Made by a program: the position numbers and the translations under genes. DNA of 64,000 nt, from the NCBI RefSeq assembly GCF_954871325.1, contig NC_088775.1, forward strand, positions 38,913,561 to 38,977,560. Direction: 5' to 3'. Below are positions 22,301-35,390 of the stretch, one piece after another. Below the pieces are notes generated by a model. That model worked only from the letters and a program-made list of their open reading frames with translations, was not told where the DNA came from and ran no database searches. The first letter of the stretch is position 1, and each line of letters starts with the position of its first letter. The DNA is from Gordionus sp. m RMFG-2023 (taxonomy: Eukaryota; Nematomorpha; Gordioida; Chordodea; Parachordodidae).

Positions 22301-25300
22301 CAAAAAATAGGATTTTTTATCAAGACCGAAGAAATTAATGTGGAGACGTACCCAAGGTTTCTTTGATTTGGGCCAAATCTGTTTTACTTCTTTACGGGAC
22401 ATAGAGGCACAGGTATTACATGGAACACATTTCCTTGATATCATTGCTCATACCAGGCCACCATATATATTCACCAGCCCAGGATTTCATTTTATCTCGA
22501 CCCTGATGTCTTTCATGTAATAGATCTATAATTTTACCCCGTAATTTAAAAGGATTTACAGCTCTATGCCTCACATTAGACAATTATTTTTCAATTATTT
22601 TTCCATAGTTTTTTTCCCGTTAAGAATAATTTTACTCAATTCTTTATCCTTTAAAGTATTGAATTTAAGATATTCCCAATTTGTTGGACCACCTTTTAAC
22701 ATATGTGAAAGTGAACAAACCAATGCTATCTCTTTCTCTTTATCCATTACTTTTTCTTTAAAAGTCAATATCTTCTTCACTTGATTCTAACCTGGATAAA
22801 ATATGAGGCAAATAATTTTATTTGCCTCGACGATATCTAATAATTTCCACATTATTCCCACTAATAACAAAAAACGTTGTAATCGGGGAGATAACATTAA
22901 TTCCCGATTATCCTTTTTGAATAAATGAATTAATGATTTATGATCGGTATAAATTAAAAAAATTTTCCGATTAAATATTCACGACATTTGATTAAACCAA
23001 AAATGACTGCCAACGCTTCCTGTTCAATAATGGAATATCGCGTTTCTACTTCTCGGAAAACTCAAAAATATAAAATTGGCCTTTCTAAACCAAATGTAAT
23101 AAGGCACCTCCAACACCTTTGTTAGATGCATCAACAGTTAGTATGATTTCAAAATCATTGTTAAAACATAGTTAGTATGATTTCAAAATCATTGTTAAAA
23201 CATACTAAAATCGGTTCTTCCCCAATTTTCTGTTTTAACATTTCAAATGCCATTTGTTGTTTATTGGCCCATTCAAAAAAAAACTCTTTTTTGTAATAAT
23301 TTTTACGAAGGTACGGCAATTTTTGCAAAATCATCTAAAAATCTATGATAATAATTTATCATACCTAAAAATGATTGCAAACTCTGCTTTATTGGTGAGC
23401 GACTTCATATTTGCTATATTTTTTTAATTTTTATCAAGAGGTTTTACCTCCATTCCATTTATTTGATGTCCTAAGTAGATAACTTGGCCCTCAGACTTTT
23501 ATCGCGAATTCGTTTGAAAACTTCTTCCAAACGTTGATTATGTTGTTCCGGTGTTATACCAATAACCAACATATCATCCATATAATAAAAGACTCCTTCA
23601 AGGCCTTGGAAAACTGATGTCATAGTACGCTGAAATATCGGCGCTGACACACTTAATCCAAAAGGTAACCTACAAAAGGCAATTAATCCTTTAGGAGTCG
23701 TAGTAAACAATTTTTGAATTTCTTCTTTTAAAGGTAACTGTAAATACACAGAAGAAAAATCAACTTTGGAAAAATATTTGGCACCCTTTAAATTTGCCAA
23801 AATTTCTTCAATCCTAGGCAATAAATATTTTACTTCCACCACCCATCTATTTATGGTTACACGGAAATCAGCACACAGCCTCAATTTTCCATTTGATTTT
23901 TTAACTGGAACCAATGTGGCCCATTCACTATATTCAATTGGAATAATAATTCCATCTTCTACCTATTTGTCCAACTCATCATCTATTTTCTTTTTCCATT
24001 CGAAAGGAACCCTTCGACTAGCCAAGAAAATAGGTGAAAAATCCTCTTTAGGTTTAACGTCTACTTGGTAATCATTTAAAAGTCCTAACTCTTCTTCAAA
24101 AATTATATCATATTTTTTAACTAACATAGGTATATCATGATTAATTTTATCTAATTCATTGGTTTCAATTTTTATCAATTGATCTTTATCAATTTCACTA
24201 TTTATTTTGGAGTTATTTGATTTGGTTTAATTTTTCAGAAAATTCAATAAAATTATTATTAACAACAGTTTTATTTTTCTCTTTCAATAAATTAAACATT
24301 TCTTTTTTTTGAAGTTTATTTCGGATGCTATATGCGATTAATTTTTTTCAGCATTATCTTTATCCAATTCGCTAAAAAATGAAAAAATTCCAATAATTAT
24401 TATAAAATCGATTTTTGTAATCCAATCCCAACCCATAATATTTTCTACATTTTTTTCTACTCCCATAAATCCAAACTTATGGTAACATCAATGAAAATAG
24501 CATTCCATTGAGTTTTACCTAAAACTTCAATTTCAGAACCATCAAACTGTTTTAAACACATATTCTTTTATAATAATGCCATTAGGCCAATATTTATAAA
24601 AAGTTTTCACGAGACATGATAGAAATGCTCACTCCTGTGTCAAACAGCATCTCTATGTACCTATAGTCAATTCTTAATTTAACCCTAGGACACTTACATG
24701 GTTCAATTATTCTTTCAGTCATTAAAATTTCACGCTGATTAATATTTATTCTATCTGAAATATCCATTTCATTAGAATCTAAATTTTTGCATAAATTCAA
24801 CTCGGAATTTAGAGGCTCTTTGATAATATTGACATATTTTTTTATAATATCACTAGGATATTTTTCCCACTTAAAATTATTAACATCCTTTTTATTTGGA
24901 TATTTTGTAATACCAATAGGATATTTTTCCCATTTAAAATAATTATAATCCATTTTATTCAGATTATCACTATAACCAACCTTTTTAATTTTATCATTAG
25001 GATAAAACCAATTTCTATTAAAATCATTCATATGAGAATTATATCTCATTTTACCATTATTATATCTCATTTTACCATTATTATATACTTTCTTAAGATT
25101 TTGATTTCGCTATATTTTAACTGATATATGATTACATTTGCCATCATATAGTCAGTGTAAATCACAATTTATGACTATATGTCCCGATTTTTTGCATTTA
25201 AACACAAACGAGACCCATCCTGGTTTGCTTGTAATGCATCAAATTTATTTATATTAAGACCCGAAATTTTCCTCACATTGGAATTTTCTAATACAGATTT

Positions 25301-26084
25301 ATTTAATGAGAAACCCATTCGAAAATTCTGTTCTTAATACATGTTTCATTATGGCCCTTGTAACCATGACGATTACAAACCATTTCACAAACAGTTTTAT
25401 CCTTTAGAAAAACTTTTCCCATTGTAAACAATTTTATCACCTAATTGTTTTTTATCACATTATTACTAATATTCATCAATTTAGATATATCACTCTATAT
25501 ACCTTTGATTCATTCTTTTTTTTCTTTAATTCCTGGAGGATGACCACTGATCTCTCCATACATTCTTGAATATTACGAGAATTATCTGTCACTACAAAGG
25601 TACATTTTTTTAATAAAAATTTTACCAAAATAAATAACCCATATATTAGGACCAATAATAATATTGTCACTAACGAATTATTTATATCAAATTTATCAAC
25701 ATTTTTAATCAACATTTGATAACTAATAACCTTTTACCAGGAAATCTTATCAAATAGGCGAGGCTCAAATATCAAAATTAAGCATAAAGCCCATTTCATT
25801 ATATAAAAATTTATCTTACTTTAAAATTGCAGTATTACAAAAAAAAATTTTGTTTTTACTTTATACAACCGAATTAATCTAAAAATTTTATCTTACAAAA
25901 TTTTAAATTACTTTACAGATTAATTCCAAAAATATATACAAAGAATAATTGCGTTGTATATGCATTAAATTAAATATAAGACAAAAAATTTTTACCTTTA
26001 TATCCAAATTATAATAATTTAATATGACTCTTTCTTATAACTTTGTCTTTTAAATATTTAACTTAACCAGAAATCAGATCCTGG

Positions 26085-26563
26085 TGGTAACGGTTAACAA
26101 TAAAAAAGTTATTATCTTTTCTTAAAAATTTAATATCAACAAAAATTATATATAAATATATTCTTAAAATTTCTAATTTAAAAACTTCAATAAACTTTAT
26201 TTTATTTAATTTTAAAGAATGTTCTAAAAAAATATCTTATCTTTGACAAATTTACCAAGTTCTTAACACTCTACTAAAATTATCTTAATCTATTAAAATA
26301 TAAATTTTACAAAAGTCACAATTTTATTATCAAATTAATCATCATAAAAAATATTTTCAAAAGTCATATTATATAAAAATAAATTCATATATCAAAAATT
26401 AATAATCATCTCGTATAAAATTTTTTTATCTTTTTATCATTATTTTTTTTTATATTTCTTTTTTAACCAATCAACAATAATTGTTGATGGACGTTTTTAT
26501 ATAAAAACATCTTAATAATTAAACAAGTATAAATTATACAATAAATAGAATAAAACTAGGGCA
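26085..26563 (-). repeat. 5' LTR of Gypsy element A
   Basis: About 479 bp. It aligns with 14800-15100 and 20264-20296 through blocks such as ttttcttaaaaatttaatrtc, ccaagttcttaacac and aaattatacaataaatag. On the minus strand it starts TGCCCTAG. Confidence 0.8.
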
Positions 26564-27552
26564 CAAATAACGAAGATTTTTTATTTTGAAATTAATCATA
26601 AATTTTTTATAACGCCGTGATGAAGAGTTTAAAATTTGTTAAATACTGGGAAATACAATATAATATTTTTGGGGCGTTGATTGTATTAATAATATGGGCG
26701 TGTAGTTTAATCCTGGGAAGAAGGATTAGGAGAAGTCGCGTGTGGACAAAGGGACAAATTTTGACAATTGAAGGACACAATGGAGAGGAAAATGATGGGC
26801 CGAGTAACATGGTTACCGGTGCAGGAATTAATTAAAGGGTGGACTGATAGTGATGTCGAAGGATTAAATAGGAATGAAAAGATAAATAAACCGGAGGATG
26901 GAAATCGGTATAGAGGACTTTGAATATAATCAAATGTTAGGGCCAGAGGTCCAAGAGAAAGTTCGCAAGAAAGAAGAATGGAAATGAAACGAGGTTTTGA
27001 TTCTAACGGAAGAAGGAATATGAATTCAAATTGTTATAATTGCGGAAGACAAGGACAAGTGGTCCGGGATTGACGAGAAACTAAATGTTTTGAATGTGAA
27101 AAATTTAGACATATAGCCCCGTATTGTCCGGGTAAACGAGAAAGGTTGCGTTGCGCGGGTTGTGTAAGATTTGGACACAATAAAGAGGAATGTAATACTG
27201 AAAATTATGATACCAGAGTGGGTTTTCCGTAGAGAGGAATGGGACAAAATACTTCAAATGTGCTAACTATTGAGAATGAGAAAATGGAAGGAATTGTGGG
27301 ACATATTTTGGAGCATACCGAGGGGGGAGTGCTTTTGATGCCGAAAAAAGGACATGTGGCGGGAGAATGTGGGAATAGGTGACTCTATGATAGCGAGAAA
27401 TATACACGGGTCAAGGCGAGGGGGTTAAAGGAGACAGGCAAATGGTGTTCTCATGAAAAATTAAAGTAATGGGGTATGTAAATATGATACAGGAAAGAAT
27501 AGTACATGATCCTTGTCCGAGAGTAATGATAAATTTTAATGGGAGTATGGTA

Positions 27553-28852
27553 GGGGAGACCGGGGTAAAGCGATTGACGGGGTAACAATGTTAACGCGAA
27601 TAACTTTTTAACCCTTGATCACAATGATTTTAAATTTGGTGTGAAAATGTATTTTTATATCTAATTTCTTACCTATGTTCATCTTTTAAAAAACTTACCT
27701 GGTTTTATATATTTTGTCAAAAAATTGTTTTTTACCCAAAAAATATAAAAATCATTCTCTAGTATATTTTGCTTTTAGTAAAATATACATATCCTCAGGA
27801 TTCAAAATTTGGCACACATGTTCATTAATGTATTAGCTATAAAATAAAATTTATCTGACATCTATAGCTATATTAGAAGTCACGCAATAACGATATTTAT
27901 AATATATGTCACCTTGGGGTAAAGCTGTTATGGGTAAAACGGTTAAAATATATAATTATTCACATTAAATTTTTCTTTCATTCATTTATTATAATTTTTA
28001 TTGTATCAATCAAATAATGAGAAATTATAAAAGAAAAACAACATTCAGAGATGTAAGTATAATAGATGAAGCTATAAAATATAAAATAACAATAACACTT
28101 TATTGAATTTGTCTGCTAAAATATAAAATACCTGATACAACATTGAGAAGAAGATATAAAAATGGTATTTAAAGTTCAGATCATAAACAAATAATTACAA
28201 ATTAAGAAGAATCTAGATTGGTCATTTATGGGATTAACGCCTAGACATAATTAAATTATATTGTTTGTATTTGAATTGAGTATTAATTAATAAATATATT
28301 ATATATTTCAATTGAGCATTACTAATAAAGCTACCAAATTAATATTGAAATTTGAAATTATTTATTCAGAGAAAAAAAAAGATATCAAAAAAGAATTGTT
28401 TATGTGTCATTTGCAATAAAAACTACAAAAATAGATGAATGGTTAAAATGTACAATGTGCCTTGAATGGGCGCATTCTAAATGTGCTAATTATGATAACT
28501 ACTTTACATGTCCTTATTGTATTGATTAGTTTGTAAATAAAAATCATAAATATATCTTAAATTTGTAATATTTGTTAAATAAAACGATAAATATATGTCA
28601 AATATTATTTTAACCACTTTACCCCAATGCTTATCCATTTTACCCTGTACCCAGGGTAAAATGGCGAAAATGAGTAGTTTGACATAACTAATCATAACTC
28701 TTAAAATATTATAGGTAGAGGGCTACTCTTTTTTTTATCTAGTAGATAAGGGATGGGGCTATACATTGAACTATAATTTGTTGTGTTTGACTTTTGTTTA
28801 AAATTTTTTTGATAAATATGCAAAATGCCTATCGTTTTACCCCGGTCTCCCC
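27553..28852 (+). mobile_element. 1.3-kb pogo-type Tc1/mariner transposon, internally deleted, TA-flanked
   Basis: The ends ggggagaccggggtaaagcg and its complement (one mismatch) are flanked by TA at 27551-27552 and 28853-28854, the duplication expected of the Tc1/mariner group. Plus-strand remnants match pogo/Tigger transposases. MRNYKRKTTFRDVSIIDEAI (28019) and KYKIPDTTLRRRYKNG (28115) form the Psq-like helix-turn-helix. At 28429-28528 a Cys-rich finger ends the protein: WLKCTMCLEWAHSKC then FTCPYCID and a stop. The catalytic DDE region is missing, so it could move only with a helper. Confidence 0.88.
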
Positions 28853-29419
28853 TACCAATGTTATTTGACACGAGAGCAGCCAATTCAGTAATTGGATATG
28901 ATAAATAACGGATAATTTGGCCCGATGAGATAATCGAAAATGAAGGATTGAGAATACGGCAATTCAATGGATCACAAGTATCTGTAATGGGGAGAGTTGA
29001 AATAGAAGCGATATTGGGGGAAAGAGTGGAGATATTAGATTTGTGGTTTATTAATCAGAGGGTTTAAGCGGTAATGGGGTGGAACTGGATCACCCGAATA
29101 AGGCCATGGTATAGTTTTTGAGGAATATTTAAATGGTGGGGCGTGTTTGTACCTCTAACTAGACAAGATGTGTATGGAGACGTATCGGAGGAATCCTTAG
29201 AAGCATTACCAGAATTCGGGGCAGCGTTTAGTAGGTATAGAGAGAGAAGAGAGCGAGGAATTATCATAGAGATAAGGGGAGAAACTGAGAGTGAGAGTGA
29301 GAGGAGAGTATTCTTAGGAAATGAGGGAATAAGCGAAGTGAATTCTAAGGGGGGAATAGGGGTGCATGATTCTAGGGGGGAAATAGGGGAAAATATTTTT
29401 AAAAGGAAAAATGGGGGCA

Positions 29420-29710
29420 ATAATAGGGGAGACTCATTGGGGAGCAATAGTGGTAACTCATTGGGGAGTAATCGGGGGAACTCATTGGGAAGTAATCGGG
29501 GGGACTCATTGAGAAATAATTGAGCGGACTTATTGGGGAGTAATAGGGGAGAGCTCATTGGGGAGAAATATGGGAGTCATTGGGGAGTAATAGGGGGGGG
29601 GCTCATTGGAGAGTAATAGGGGGCTCATTGGGGAGTAATGGGGGGACTCATTGTGGAGTAATCGGGGACTTATTTGGGAGTAATCGGGGAGGGGGGGCTC
29701 ATTGGGGAGT
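29420..29710 (+). repeat. G-rich tandem array, unit 24-27 bp, about eleven copies
   Basis: The repeated unit is actcattggggagtaatcggg with variable G-run length (up to eight G). In one frame the first copies encode a repeated Asn-Ser-Leu-Gly-Ser-Asn-Arg-Gly. It lies between the protease and reverse transcriptase parts of Gypsy element B. Runs of three or more G at regular spacing could fold as G-quadruplexes. Confidence 0.85.
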
Positions 29711-32700
29711 ATTAATAGAAAAATTGGGAGAAGTAATTTTAGGGGTATAATTAGGGCGAATAGTTCTAGGGAAAAAATTGGGAAGAATAATTCTAGGGGA
29801 GAAATGGGGGAGACCTGTAGGTATTAAGACGATGGGAATTATTTAATGAAAGGGGGTTGCCCGATATATGGACGATGGAGATCAAAGAGATGGAATGAAA
29901 AGGGAAAGGAAAAACGCGTATTCGATGAGTTGAGAGGGAAATGAAGAAAACAGATCTGCGTAATGATACGGAATTGCGGAATAAAAAGATGGAATTAGGA
30001 ATGATTAAAGTACAAGAAGGAGTATGTAAATTAGTGGATAATTATCAAGAGATTTTCGAAGAAGGTTTGGGATGTCTGAGAGATTATGAAGTAGATATTA
30101 AAATGAAGGAGGGCTGTGGGCTAAAATTTTATGGATTGGGATTGATACCGTTCGAGTGGCTAAGATAGTGAAAATAGAATTGGAACAATGGATAAATAAG
30201 AGAATTGTGTGTCCGGTATTGGTGCCGGTAAAGAAGGTCAACGGAAAGCTCCGTTTGTGCGCAGGTTTCCTGGTCATGCTAAATCCGTGGGTTCTGAAAG
30301 TGAAATACCCCTTGCCGCGAATTGAAGAGATATTTGCCAGTCTAAAGGGAAGTATATATTTTTCAAAAGTGGTTATTTCAAATGCCTACTTACAATTGCG
30401 GGTGAAGCCAGAAGTGCACATCTATTGACTATTACTACGCCGAAAGGATTGTTTGTATATTGGCCTTTGGACTTAGTGTATCAGCTTCTATTTTTCAACG
30501 AACAATGGGGGCGGGCGTTTTACAAGGAATGGAGGGCATTTTCTACTATATGAACGATGTGTTGGTGACTGGAAGAACTCCCGAACAGCATGAAAGGAGA
30601 TTGAAGGAAGTATTTTGGAAGATAAAAGAAAAACGATTGCGAACGAATGCGGAAAAAGTGTGTTAAGAGTGTCAGAAGTCGTATATTTGGGCCATAAAAT
30701 CAATGGAAAGGAGGTGAGGTCATTGGACAAAAACATGACTGGGATTACGAGTATGCTGAGGCTAAATAATTAAGTGGAAGAGCAGGCTTTTCTTGGAATG
30801 GTAAATTATTAATACCGATTTGTGAAGGATTTCGCGCAAATAGCGGCGCCTGTTAAGGAAAGGAGAAAGATTTGAATGGAAGAATGAACAGGAGGAGGCT
30901 TTTGAGGATTTGAAATCTAGGATCGGAAGAGAGCCAGTTTTAGTGTGTTTTAAATGATTTGGAAGTGATATTGGAGGAGTGCTATTACATTATATAGTCG
31001 GCTTGGAGAGACCTGTTTTGGTTTATCAAGAATATTTAGAGCGGCGGAAACTAGATATTCGGTTATCGAGCAAGAAGCTTTAGCCGTCATTTTTAGACTG
31101 ACAAAATGCCGAGAGTACTTAATAGGACGTAGATTTATAGTATATACGTATTACAAACCGCTGGTGCATCTTTTCAGAAAGGAAAATTGAGAGTTAATGT
31201 TATGGCCTAGACTACAGAGATGGTTATTAATAATGGGAAGTGATATCCAGCTTAAATATCGGCGAGGAAGAGAAAATTATTTACCGATTTTTTCTAGATG
31301 TGGGACGGGAGAGGATTTCGAGGATAGTGAGGCAAAAGATATGGATGAGGAGATGAGCAAGGATTTATTAGGGTGATGGCAGGAATATCTTAAGGAGGAC
31401 CGGTCAAGTGGAACAAATACAAAAAGGTCACCTTAAAAGATCGAGAATTAACACGTGTCAAAGCAATCATAGAGGGAAGGAAAACCTGGCAAGATAGAGA
31501 CAAACATTTTAAATACATAGAAAAAGAATTGGTTATAGTGGATGAATTTATGGTACGAGGGAATAGAGGTATAGTACCGCTTAAATTAAGAGACACGCTG
31601 TTTGTCCATGATCCATGCGGGGCATTAGGGGGTGGAAAAGATGAAACAATGAGGCCGACAAAATGTGTGGTGGCCGGGAATGAATAAAGATATCGAGAAT
31701 ATCAGCAGGAGTTGTTTGATGTGCAATACGTTGGCCAAGATGCCCCATAAAGACAAGAAAAGAATTTGGCCAAGGGCTACCCAATCGTGGGAGCGGATAC
31801 ACATTGACTTATTCGACTTTGAAAATAAGATGTATAAACTCGTGGTGGACACCTATTCCAAATGGGTAGAGTACGAAGAAGTGAGGGGATTGACAACTCA
31901 GGTTGTGGTAAAGATGTTAAAAAATCTTTGGACTCGGTTCGGAGTAGCAAAAATAAGAGTATCGGTTGGAGGTCCTGCCTTCATAAGTGAACAGTTCAAA
32001 TTATTTCGTGCTGAAACTGGGCGAGACACATTTTGACCCCTTCATATCACCCGAGCTCGAACGGCAAAGCGTAAAGAATGGTGGCGGTGGTTATGAGTTG
32101 GTTGGTAAATATGGCGTTGGATATATTTGGATAGCGGTTGCATAGCCAAAAGGGAGAAAAATTGTAGCCAGCAGAGAAGTTTTTGGGCCGTAGAACTCGT
32201 ATTTAGTTAGATTTCTTAAGACAAGAGACAACTCAAGGGGTGGATTCGATGGGTAATCAATGCGAGTATGAGGTAAGTCAGACAGTCTGGGCTAGAATTT
32301 TTGGAAGTACCCGAAAGTGGGAATCTGGAGTGATAATAGAAAACATTGGACAATAATTTGAGCAGGTGAAATTTATCAACAGAAGGGAAGGAGTTAGACA
32401 CCTGGAGAAAATACGAAAAAGGGTAGAGTTCGGGAGATTACGATCAGGAGTATGAAGAAAAGGATATAATGATCAAAAATTCATGATGGAAAAATATTTA
32501 TCTTAATATTATGCTCAACATATCCAAAAAAATTTAATGGGACAAAATGGTTAATGGAATGTATCAATGATAATTGGAGCCATGTAGAACCAAAGCGATT
32601 TCTACAAGGGATCAACAATACAGGTGAACAAAGTGAGGATACTCAAGGAGCTAACTAACCATGCAAATTTGGAAACACCATGGAAGGACAATAATTTACC

Positions 32701-32734
32701 GGGGGCAGAGTTGTACATTTGCTCAAAATAAAAA

Positions 32735-33070
32735 GATCTTCAAAGATCTCTATAAAATTAGAAGATCTTTTATTTTAAAAAAATTTTGAGCAACGGATTT
32801 TTGAAGACCATAAAAATTGAAGATCTTTTATTTTTGAAAAATTACGAGCAACTATCTTCAAAGATCGTGATTTTTGAAGATCGTAAAAATTGAAGATCTT
32901 TTATTTTTAAAAATTTTTGAGCAACGATCGATCTTTGAAGATCGTAAAATTTGAAGATCTTTTATTTTTTAAAAAATTTTAGCAGCTATCTTCAAAGATC
33001 TAGATCTTTGAAGATTTTTTATTTAAAAATATTTTAGATCAACGATCTTCAAAGATCTTCATATTTTATA
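32735..33070. repeat. Tandem array of palindromic GATCTTCAAAGATC units
   Basis: About five units of 60-75 bp. Each contains gatcttcaaagatc or gatctttgaagatc, then gaagatcttttattttt, then tttgagcaac. The units are self-complementary, so the single strand can form multiple hairpins. It starts about 275 bp past the last recognisable part of Gypsy element B. Confidence 0.85.
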
Positions 33071-33119
33071 ATCTTATAGTAAATTATTATTTGTATGATA
33101 TTATTTTTTGAAATAAATG

Positions 33120-33990
33120 GGTTAGTAAGCACGTTAAATTAAAATAAAAATTAATAAAGATGTACATACAATTTTCATAATCGTTATTTTTTTAAAACTT
33201 TTTTGAAATATATGGGTAAAAATTTATATTTTTGAAAAAAATTTATATTAAAATTTCAATGAAGATGTAATGTAACACAGAAAAGTGACAATTGTCATAA
33301 TTGTTATTTTTTAACTTATTTGATTCTTGGTGTCGCAAATAGGTTAAAATTTATATCATAAGATGTAAAAATAAAATTTCAATGAAGATGTACCACAGGA
33401 AAGTGACAATTGTCATAATCGTTATTTTTGAACTTATTTGAATTTTTTTCAGGCAAATAGGTAAAAATATATATTGTAAACATGTTAAATTAAAATTTCA
33501 TTGAATATGTACTACAGGAAAGTGACAATTGTCATAATCGTTAGTTTTGAACTTTTTTAATTTTTTTTTAAGGCAAGTAAAAATTTAACATGTTATCATG
33601 TTAAATTAAAATTTCAGTGTAGATGTACCACAGGAAAGTGACAATTGTCATAATCGTTATTTTTGAACTTTTTAAAGCAAATGGGTATAAATAGATATTG
33701 TTAGCATGTTGAATTAAAATTTCATTAAGAGTTAGTAAAAGTCATGCTATTATTTTGCCAACTAATGACAAATATCAAATATGTGAAATAGAACACAATA
33801 TATTTTATATTTACCACAGTAAAGTAACAATTGTCATAATCGTTATTTTTGAACTTTTTTGAATTTTTTAAGGCAAATGGGTAAAAATAGATATTGTTAA
33901 CAAGTTAAATTAAAATTTCAGTGAAAAAGTACCACAGGAAAGTGAAAATTGTCATAATCGTTGTTTTAGTTTTATTGAATTTTTGGTCGA
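33120..33990. repeat. Minisatellite, unit about 120 bp, six to seven copies
   Basis: The core caggaaagtgacaattgtca, then taatcgttatttttgaactt, recurs every 115-130 bp and alternates with gtaaaaatagatattgttaa and catgttaaattaaaatttca. One unit (near 33730-33820) carries an extra insertion. Confidence 0.9.
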
Positions 33991-34059
33991 ATTAAAGATG
34001 AATTCTTTTTGCAATTAAGGAGACTTTATATTATTTTTGAGTATGTAATTAAGGACGTA

Positions 34060-34380
34060 TCAGCTCTATTCAGCGAAACTTTAACCACGAATGTCGTTTA
34101 TCGCGCAGGAATTTTATAGCGAAGGTATATCGCGAAACTAATTCCGCAAATTATTTTCAGAGAAACATTGATAGCGAAGACAATATCGCAAACCTATTAT
34201 CTCGAATTTACTTTCGAAAATCTTAACCACGAATACTTTAGAGAGAATACATTTTAACGAAACTTTTATCGCGAACCCGTTATAGTGGAACTTTTATTGC
34301 AAACCTTTTATAGCAAATTTTCTACCGGGAATGTGTTTGCGCAAAGTCATTAACGCGAACGTATAACGGCGAAACATTAA
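34060..34380. repeat. Degenerate 16-20-bp repeat rich in GCGAA
   Basis: The motif TTTATMGCGAAN recurs (tttatcgcg, tttatagcgaa, tttatcgcgaac, tttatagcaaa) at 16-20-bp spacing. It resembles the TTTATAGAGAAT array at 63310-63754. Confidence 0.65.
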
Positions 34381-35390
34381 ATATATTGCTAATACATTTA
34401 TTTAAAGGAAAACAAGATATTCAATATTAATTTACCTACAAAAATTCCTTAAATCATAAACGCGAAATGTTCTTAATCTTTTGTTATTAAGTAAGCATGT
34501 AACCTTTATCTGGATGTGATAAAAAATAAATAAGTTATATTCTTTCTGGTATCTTCTCATTCGAGGGGACATTTTGGTTCAGGTTTACCTACTCCTATAA
34601 ATTTACCCCTTTCCTCCGCATAAATTTTTTAAATCTGCACAAGCCAATAAAAGTAAATTTTAACAAATATTATGAAATGCTTAGAAATTTTTTCAATCAA
34701 GATAACATAACAAATACTGATAGCTAAAACATTTTGCTGATTTTCTCAGATTATTTTTAAAATCATAGAAGATTTTGCTAAGTATATTTTTTAAATTTTC
34801 TAAGAATTTGTTTTATTAAATTTTCAAATTATTAAGGCATAGAGTAGTGATTAATTTTAAAACTCAAAAAATCATGCTTATGCACTTAAAAATAAAAGAA
34901 ATAGTAAAAGTTTCTGAGTGATATATTATATTTTCCCAGAAATCAATTCTTAGAAAATTAAAATTTTTACTTAGCAAAATCATCTTTTGGGAATTCCGTA
35001 AAAATTACTTTAAGTAGTTTTAATTCGGAGTAATTAAGGGGAAAAAAATAATATATGCTGTAGCACTAAGCTATATGTATTATAAATATAATTAATCATT
35101 AAATATTGGCTTAAGCTTCAAAATTAGTACTTGTTAAAGTTTGGTAAACTTCATGCGTAAGGCAGCGTCTTAATATTAGATTCAGATTCCAAATTTTTTG
35201 AACTAATATTTCATACCTAAGTAAACAGAAAATAAAAAAAATATCTATAAAAATCGTAAAATCATAAGATTCAAAATATTTTGAATTAGGGAAATCTTTT
35301 ATTCACTAATTTATTTAGAATCACCATTCACAATTCGAAACTCTGTTTTTGGTGGTGACTGAGTATTTCAAACAATTAATATTGGCGAAA
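34381..35390. other. AT-rich stretch without recognised features
   Basis: I see no gene, terminal repeat or array here. Confidence 0.6.

Larger units (their letters stand above)
14800..26563 (-). mobile_element. Ty3/Gypsy LTR retrotransposon fossil (element A), with a nested 5.2-kb insertion
   Basis: A minus-strand element. One LTR is at 26085-26563 and the other is split into 14800-15100 and 20264-20296. Both LTRs run TG...CA, and a purine tract (minus strand) borders the inner side of the 3' LTR near 20297-20317. Internal parts in order: gag-like with CCHC knuckles (about 25130-25700), protease (DTG motif near 24640), reverse transcriptase (about 23470-24000, YYMDD), RNase H (about 22800-23250), integrase (about 21860-22530) and a short 3' segment with a CCHC knuckle near 20760. 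It is broken, with roughly ten or more interruptions. By eye the LTRs differ at well over a tenth of sites, and one lacks about 140 bp, so it is old. Confidence 0.85.
26600..32460 (+). mobile_element. Ty3/Gypsy LTR retrotransposon fossil (element B), internal region
   Basis: A plus-strand pol-containing fossil. Parts in order: gag with several Cys-His knuckles (about 27030-27200, for example CFECEKFRHIAPYC), protease (about 28855-28920), a G-rich repetitive linker (29420-29710) and reverse transcriptase (about 29940-30960, YYMNDVLVTG). RNase H follows (about 31000-31280). The integrase has its zinc part (about 31600-31730), core (about 31780-32100, HIDLFDFENKMYKLVVDTYS) and C-terminal part (to about 32450). 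A pogo-type transposon is inserted at the protease. No LTR pair could be assigned, and the Gypsy A LTR lies immediately to the left. It is broken, with about ten or more interruptions, and old. Confidence 0.85.

Noticed and set aside
26617-26835. Hydrophobic 72-residue frame next to the Gypsy A LTR, as a host membrane protein
   Set aside because: It lies where the 5' part of Gypsy element B should be, has no conserved motif, and is more likely element debris.
29064-29558. Minus-strand Leu/Pro/Ser-rich 164-residue frame
   Set aside because: It is the antisense of the G-rich repeat in Gypsy element B.
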